A DNA stretch of 14,409 bases from Frankiaceae bacterium (GTDB lineage: Bacteria > Actinomycetota > Actinomycetes > JAFAQI01), in NCBI GenBank assembly GCA_030840615.1, contig JAVEEE010000168.1, positions 1-14,409 on the forward strand, given 5' to 3'. Positions 13,317 through 14,409 of this stretch are shown here, one piece after another (position 1 is the stretch's first letter; each line of letters starts with the position of its first letter). The notes below the pieces were generated by a model. It did not search any database and was not told the origin of the DNA. It saw only the letters and a program-made list of their open reading frames with translations. A program made the position numbers and the translations under genes.

Positions 13317-14409
13317 TTAGAACGATGGGGCGGTGGGGAGAGTGACGGATCCGACCGTTCCAAAGCTGCCGGTGCTGTTCACGGTATCGCCGTTGTTGTT
13401 GGCGCTGACGGCGGCAAGTCCACCTTGGATGTTGAATGCACCGTTAAGTTGTCGGAGCCGAATTTCGCCGGCCGTCGAGGCGCCGAGCGTCGTGTTGTTC
13501 CCGGCGATGTTCAGGTTGGTCGTCTCACCATCACCGGCACTGCTGTTGAGCACGTCGAGGACGTGGCCAGTGCCACTCGTGTCGAGATTCGTGAGAGTGT
13601 TGTTGGTGATGGTCGCCTGAAGTAACGAGGTCGTGCCGGAGGCCGTACTGCCCCAGAGATTGGTGACGTCGACCGCTGCGCCGGTCGCGTTGTTCGCCGA
13701 GTTGACGGCCGTGTTGTTCGTGATTTGAAGCTTGTTCACTGTGTCCGCGCCACTCGTGAACGAGTCGGCGTTGGTCTCGAATTCGATGGCCGAGGCGCTG
13801 TCGGTGTTGTCTAGCCCCACGCGCAGCCCGTTGTTGGTTCCTGGTGTGCCCAGGTTGTTACCTGTGATCGTCCAGTTGCCATCGTTGACGCTGCCGCCAC
13901 CGACGGACACAACTGAGACGTGGATGCCATTGCCCGCGACGTTGTTGACCGTGTTGTTTGTGATGGCAACGGCGAGCTGGCCGAGATTGTGCGAGTCCGC
14001 CTCGACTTGCACGTCGATCGCGCGGCGGCCGTTGGTGAATCCGGCGTCGTTCCAGATGTTGTTGTTCGTGATCGTGCCGTTGATCAGCCCGCCTGCAGGC
14101 GTGCCGGCGCTGCCACCCGCCGCATCCACCTGAACAACGCCGGCAAGCGTGGTCAGCCGTGCCAGATTGTGGAAAGTATTGCCGAGGGCGCCCGCTCCGC
14201 CGACGGTGAAGTTCAGGTGCCCATTGGCGGAGTTCGTCAAGTAGAGCGTGTTATTGCCATCGCCGCCTGTCGCATCCGCATCGTGGAAGTTATTGCCCTG
14301 CACGATGGCGCGGATGGTCCCCGAGCCGTTGTTGAGGACCTGCGCGGCGTTCTGATCGATCAGCGTGAACTCGCTGTTGGTGAGGCTGACCTGACCATCG
14401 GTCGTTCCG
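13317..14409 (-). CDS. Beta-helix repeat protein, C-terminal part (runs off the window)
   Basis: The minus-strand frame is open from the window edge to TAA at 13319-13317, 363 residues visible, with the N-terminus missing. The sequence is rich in Asn, Thr, Gly and Val and poor in Cys, Lys and Arg. It repeats a strand motif xITNNTxxN: GTITNNNIWN, AITNNTVNN, TITGNNLG, QITNNTAVN, TITNNTLTN and NIAGNNTTLG. This is the pattern of right-handed parallel beta-helices in large secreted or surface proteins (adhesin-like or polysaccharide-binding). It ends VGSVTLPTAPSF with no sortase signal, anchor or secretion domain. That is either the natural end or a truncation of a longer family member. GC content is clearly lower than in the neighbouring genes, which fits horizontal transfer. 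The visible in-frame GTG at 14303 is not a convincing start, because the repeat-like sequence continues upstream of it. Confidence 0.82.
   Translation of the reverse strand, partial: GTTDGQVSLTNSEFTLIDQNAAQVLNNGSGTIRAIVQGNNFHDADATGGDGNNTLYLTNSANGHLNFTVGGAGALGNTFHNLARLTTLAGVVQVDAAGGSAGTPAGGLINGTITNNNIWNDAGFTNGRRAIDVQVEADSHNLGQLAVAITNNTVNNVAGNGIHVSVVSVGGGSVNDGNWTITGNNLGTPGTNNGLRVGLDNTDSASAIEFETNADSFTSGADTVNKLQITNNTAVNSANNATGAAVDVTNLWGSTASGTTSLLQATITNNTLTNLDTSGTGHVLDVLNSSAGDGETTNLNIAGNNTTLGASTAGEIRLRQLNGAFNIQGGLAAVSANNNGDTVNSTGSFGTVGSVTLPTAPSF

Noticed and set aside
13115..13363. Short minus-strand open frame overlapping the beta-helix 3' end
   Set aside because: It overlaps the better-supported beta-helix frame, resembles no family I know, and has no ribosome-binding signal.

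Overview
The window comes from a high-GC actinobacterium. The evidence is the GC-rich third codon positions, a mycothiol-type DinB/maleylpyruvate-isomerase-like protein, a PPOX-fold (often F420-using) enzyme, Wolff-type LuxR and NarL regulators, and a fragment of an actinobacterial-type initiator tRNA. No species-level call is possible from the sequence alone.

Layout. (1) 1-1513: a fumarylacetoacetate-hydrolase-like gene (partial) and a PPOX-fold gene overlap by 4 bp on the minus strand. They are divergent from a TetR gene, and an 18-bp perfect palindrome lies between them as the likely operator. (2) 1547-2083: a TIGR03086/DinB-like gene, convergent with tetR. (3) 2231-5143: a 970-aa regulator combining a degenerate class III cyclase domain, an AAA/NB-ARC-like ATPase, a helical repeat region and a LuxR helix-turn-helix. 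(4) 5320-6820: a 90-aa ferredoxin-fold-like protein and an orphan substrate-binding protein of the UrtA/AmiC type that has no signal peptide. Two strong hairpins separate them. (5) 6916-9180: a secreted LVIVD beta-propeller and a multi-pass membrane protein, both on the minus strand. The propeller gene converges on the binding-protein gene across a bidirectional terminator. (6) 9341-12105: a two-component system whose kinase is a tandem fusion. The first module is complete. The second has membrane segments and a histidine phosphoacceptor helix but no ATPase domain. The NarL-type response regulator overlaps it by 4 bp. (7) 12298-13094: a 28-bp perfect palindrome, the 3' half of an initiator tRNA cut in the anticodon loop, and a heavily decayed tyrosine recombinase. 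I read this as the scar of an integrated element. (8) 13317-14409: the C-terminal part of a large beta-helix repeat protein, visibly less GC-rich than the rest, possibly cargo of that element.

How the parts fit. The left part is ordinary regulatory and metabolic chromosome: a TetR-controlled small catabolic or redox operon, then a large signal-integrating LuxR regulator followed by a putative ligand-sensing cassette. The right end looks like a genomic-island boundary. The tRNA fragment with its terminator is the chromosomal side. The recombinase, reading away from the fragment, and the beta-helix gene would be on the element side. I did not find a clear new defence or other multi-gene system. 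The most unusual items are the ATPase-less second kinase module, the likely catalytically dead cyclase domain on the LuxR regulator, the leaderless orphan binding protein and the tRNA/integrase scar.
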